Of a stretch of 7,862 nucleotides of DNA, positions 6,151 to 7,862 are shown piece after piece (position 1 is the first letter of the stretch; each line of letters starts with the position of its first letter). The stretch is taken from contig CACORA010000051.1 of the NCBI GenBank assembly GCA_902629495.1, forward strand, positions 1 to 7,862, read 5' to 3'. Below the pieces are notes generated by a model. That model worked only from the letters and a program-made list of their open reading frames with translations. It made no database searches and was not told where the DNA came from. The stretch comes from Planctomycetaceae bacterium. GTDB taxonomy: Bacteria > Planctomycetota > Planctomycetia > Pirellulales > UBA1268. A program made the position numbers and the translations under genes.

Positions 6151-6459
6151 ATGCCGTACGAAGACACGTTAATCGTAGATCATATTAAGCAAACACATAA
6201 CACGGAGTTACTGAGTGAACGAGAGAAGCATCTAATCGGTTTGGCGGTGACAATGACTCGTGGCTGCCAGGTTTGCACTCGAAATCGGGTTGAAAAGGCC
6301 CGGGGTATTGGGTTGACTGACAACGAACTCAATGCGCTGATTGCAGTCACTTCGGCTGTTAATAGTGGTGTGACGGCAGCTACTGCCCGAGTAGCCTTCG
6401 GGATGCTTGCAGAGGAGAAAGAGGGCGGGTGTGGTGATACGTGCTCTGCAAATCCGTAG
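6151..6459 (+). CDS. Small CMD/AhpD-like protein with CxxC motif
   Basis: A 102-residue helical protein matching the carboxymuconolactone decarboxylase (CMD, PF02627) / AhpD-like fold. The order is helix L-S-E-R-E-K-H-L-I-G-L-A-V, the motif R-G-C-Q-V-C-T-R-N-R (C39, C42), then K-A-R-G-I-G-L-T-D-N-E-L and the small-residue helix I-A-V-T-S-A-V-N-S-G-V-T. Most CxxC members act as thiol-disulfide or peroxide-defence proteins; the name-giving decarboxylase activity is not implied. The position four after the second Cys is R46 where AhpD-type proteins have His, so the classical proton-relay site is altered. The tail carries two more cysteines (G-G-C-G-D-T-C). AAAAGGAA at 6137-6144, six bases before the ATG, supports the start. 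It has no signal peptide, is divergent from the lipoprotein gene and convergent with the surface-protein gene, and so appears to be a single-gene unit. Confidence 0.85.
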   Translation: MPYEDTLIVDHIKQTHNTELLSEREKHLIGLAVTMTRGCQVCTRNRVEKARGIGLTDNELNALIAVTSAVNSGVTAATARVAFGMLAEEKEGGCGDTCSANP

Positions 6460-6500
6460 TAGTCATGCACCATTGGATAGTGACGATACCACGGCCAGCG

Positions 6501-7862
6501 TTATGAGCCACCCTTTGCTTCAGGGTTCTCAACACGCACCATCAAATAGGTTTCAGTACGACCCTCACCGAAATGCACGAGAATCTGAGTCTCATTCATC
6601 GTCAGATTCTGAATGCCCGTTTCAATGATTGGCGAACTTTTCCCAGAAAATGTCCAGGCAACGCGTTGTGAATTCTGGTCAACCATTCCCTCCAACGCAG
6701 CCGTTTCACCAGATTCTTTATTCTGATAAGTGCCTGCGACCACTCCATCATTTCGAATGGCCAGCTGCATAAACATCGTAGGTGTTACGGATTGCTTTCC
6801 TTCCTGAGCAATAGCAAAGACACCCAGCGGGAGCCAATCCTCATCGACCGTATCTGATGAATCAGTTTCTGCATCTGGAATACTGAGCGCGATGTCTTCT
6901 GCTTGTTGAGCATACTCGTTGACAGGAATTGCCTCACCATCTGCCATGACAGTTGTTCCGTCGTAATAACTAATGCCCCCAGAACCATAGTCGTAATAAC
7001 GACCCTCACCCCAGTTCCATGGCATAAGGGCAGACACGGTTCTAAAACCAGCCCAACTCCAGAAGATTGGATTTTTGTCAAAGTAATAATGACCAGTTTG
7101 CAGGCCTGACCAGAATTCTTGATGAAGCCCACTATCGTAAGCAGAGTTCAGCTGGGACCGAATGGAGTCTGCTTGAGCACCAAGATTCTGTTGTCGAGTA
7201 GTCCGACGATCAGACCGACCCGAAGCCAGATCTGTACGAACATCACCCCTGTTTTCAACGCGAACCGATTGCCGATCTCCTCTACCAGAAACCCTATCCT
7301 GTCGGTTATCTGACGCAAAGTTTCGATTCTCACCGCGGCTTCCCCTCACATCAGAACGAGTATCGGTTCGATTTGAAATTGCATCTGCACGAGAGCCAGC
7401 AACATTCTTTGACGAGGTGGCTGCAGCGGTTGCTGCCCCGGTCCCCTTGTTATTCAAAAATTCCGAAACCGCTGAACCGGATGTAGTTTTGGCTGCATCG
7501 ACACGAGACTTTGCCGCGCTGGCTGCAGCACCGTTACCACCGGATGCTTTTAGAAAGTCTTGAACTTGTCCCTGGGTCGGTCGACTGCCTGCTCGATCCT
7601 TCATCGCCCCAGACCCTTTTCCGGAAAGGCCACCTGCTGCAGCCTTGCTGGCCGCGCCAGATAGATTTCCTGACGGCTTTGAGGGCAGATTTTTGCGAAT
7701 ATCACCGCTCGGAGAGGGCCGTGATCCTGCTGCTGGTTTGGCAGAGGGTGAAGGCCGGCTAGGCGCCGGTCTCGCAGACGGTGAGGGTCGACTCGGTGCA
7801 CTTGGACGCGATCCACCCGAGGGCCGGGCCCCGCCACCGGGACGTCCACCACCGGGACGAGC
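6501..7862 (-). CDS. Planctomycete-type 'mu-protocadherin-like' surface protein, C-terminal part (5' end outside window)
   Basis: The frame stays open from the stop at 6501 to the right edge, 453 codons. An ATG at 7604 is internal: the 86 codons before it are uninterrupted and compositionally continuous, so the true start lies beyond the window. Domains by visible residue: a Gly/Arg/Pro/Ser tract (1-53) with P-G-G-G and S-R-P-S-P-S repeats; an Ala/Gly/Ser segment with the motif S-R-P-T-Q-G-Q-V-Q-D-F-L (93-104); an Arg/Asp/Asn-rich linker (about 155-225); an aromatic block with F-W-S-G-L, P-I-F-W-S-W-A, P-W-N-W and Y-Y-D-Y-G-S-G-G-I-S-Y-Y (about 250-301); E-Y-A-Q-Q-A-E-D; and a C-terminal beta-rich domain from W-L-P-L-G-V-F-A (343 on) through G-V-V-A-G-T-Y, R-V-A-W-T-F and I-L-V-H-F-G-E-G-R-T-E-T-Y. 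I recognise this layout from planctomycete and verrucomicrobial proteins annotated as mu-protocadherin-like cell-surface proteins; the function is unknown. A signal peptide is expected in the missing part. Confidence 0.8.
   Translation of the reverse strand, partial: ARPGGGRPGGGARPSGGSRPSAPSRPSPSARPAPSRPSPSAKPAAGSRPSPSGDIRKNLPSKPSGNLSGAASKAAAGGLSGKGSGAMKDRAGSRPTQGQVQDFLKASGGNGAAASAAKSRVDAAKTTSGSAVSEFLNNKGTGAATAAATSSKNVAGSRADAISNRTDTRSDVRGSRGENRNFASDNRQDRVSGRGDRQSVRVENRGDVRTDLASGRSDRRTTRQQNLGAQADSIRSQLNSAYDSGLHQEFWSGLQTGHYYFDKNPIFWSWAGFRTVSALMPWNWGEGRYYDYGSGGISYYDGTTVMADGEAIPVNEYAQQAEDIALSIPDAETDSSDTVDEDWLPLGVFAIAQEGKQSVTPTMFMQLAIRNDGVVAGTYQNKESGETAALEGMVDQNSQRVAWTFSGKSSPIIETGIQNLTMNETQILVHFGEGRTETYLMVRVENPEAKGGS
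7188..7400 (-). repeat. Arg/Asp/Asn-rich low-complexity linker in the surface protein
   Basis: About 70 residues dominated by alternating Arg with Asp, Asn, Ser and Gly, containing repeated short units such as S-R-A-D, S-D-V-R-G-S-R-G, R-Q-D-R and G-D-V-R-T-D. Balanced basic and acidic residues with few hydrophobics predict a disordered, highly charged spacer between the Ala-rich and aromatic regions. Confidence 0.7.
7704..7862 (-). repeat. Pro/Ser/Arg/Gly repeat tract in the surface protein
   Basis: The encoded protein reads R-P-G-G-G units at the window edge, followed by degenerate S-R-P-S-P-S-A-type units (four or five copies). At DNA level the CCACCGGGACG unit recurs at the right edge. 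The tract is visibly more G+C-rich than the rest of the window, which follows from Pro, Gly, Ala and Arg codons and need not mean transfer. It continues past base 7862. Confidence 0.7.

Noticed and set aside
5990..6172. 60-codon plus-strand ORF over the lipoprotein/CMD intergenic region
   Set aside because: Overlaps the well-supported CMD start in another frame and has no ribosome site or recognisable protein features.
6903..7313. Plus-strand ORFs opposite the surface-protein gene
   Set aside because: They are antisense readings of the repetitive Arg/Asp and Trp/Tyr coding sequence, with no ribosome sites.
7704..7862. GC-rich repetitive tract as a CRISPR array or horizontally acquired segment
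   Set aside because: The repeats are short, degenerate and in frame with a Pro/Ser/Arg/Gly protein tract; there are no spacer-like unique units.

Overview
The window most likely comes from a planctomycete, or less likely a member of the neighbouring Verrucomicrobia. The main evidence is the truncated minus-strand gene at the right edge. It encodes a large secreted-type protein with a Gly/Arg/Pro-rich start, a short S-R-P-T-Q-G motif, an Arg/Asp-rich linker, a Trp/Tyr-rich block and a C-terminal beta-rich domain starting W-L-P-L-G-V-F-A. This is the layout often labelled 'mu-protocadherin-like putative cell-surface protein' in Pirellula-type genomes. This is recognition from memory, not a database result.

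Left half (1-4035, all plus strand): a sugar-catabolic gene cluster, probably one operon. In order it holds the C-terminal part of a ketose 3-epimerase-like TIM-barrel enzyme, a fucose-type mutarotase (RbsD/FucU), an aldo/keto reductase of the L-galactose / L-fucose 1-dehydrogenase type, a COG3618-type sugar lactonase (amidohydrolase fold) and a zinc-dependent medium-chain dehydrogenase. Together they fit the oxidative, non-phosphorylating route for L-fucose or a stereochemically related sugar. The mutarotase interconverts anomers, the dehydrogenase makes the lactone, and the lactonase opens it to the aldonate. The zinc dehydrogenase probably oxidises a hydroxyl on this or a later intermediate. 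A sugar-acid dehydratase and an aldolase or hydrolase would complete the route; neither is visible here, and they may lie upstream of base 1.

Middle (4041-5445): a MEKHLA-domain gene on the minus strand converges on the dehydrogenase gene with a gap of only 5 bases. It is divergent from a secreted alpha/beta hydrolase gene. The 100-base region between them contains a perfect 10-base palindrome.

Right half (5446-7862): a small minus-strand lipoprotein gene that appears frameshifted, then a divergent plus-strand small CMD/AhpD-like protein with a CxxC motif, then the 3' part of the surface protein gene on the minus strand, which runs off the window. No RNA genes, CRISPR arrays, insertion sequences or convincing intrinsic terminators were seen. 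I found no clear new defence or mobile system. The most noteworthy items are the combination of enzymes in the sugar cluster, the frameshifted Cys-rich lipoprotein and the CMD protein lacking the usual His after its CxxC.
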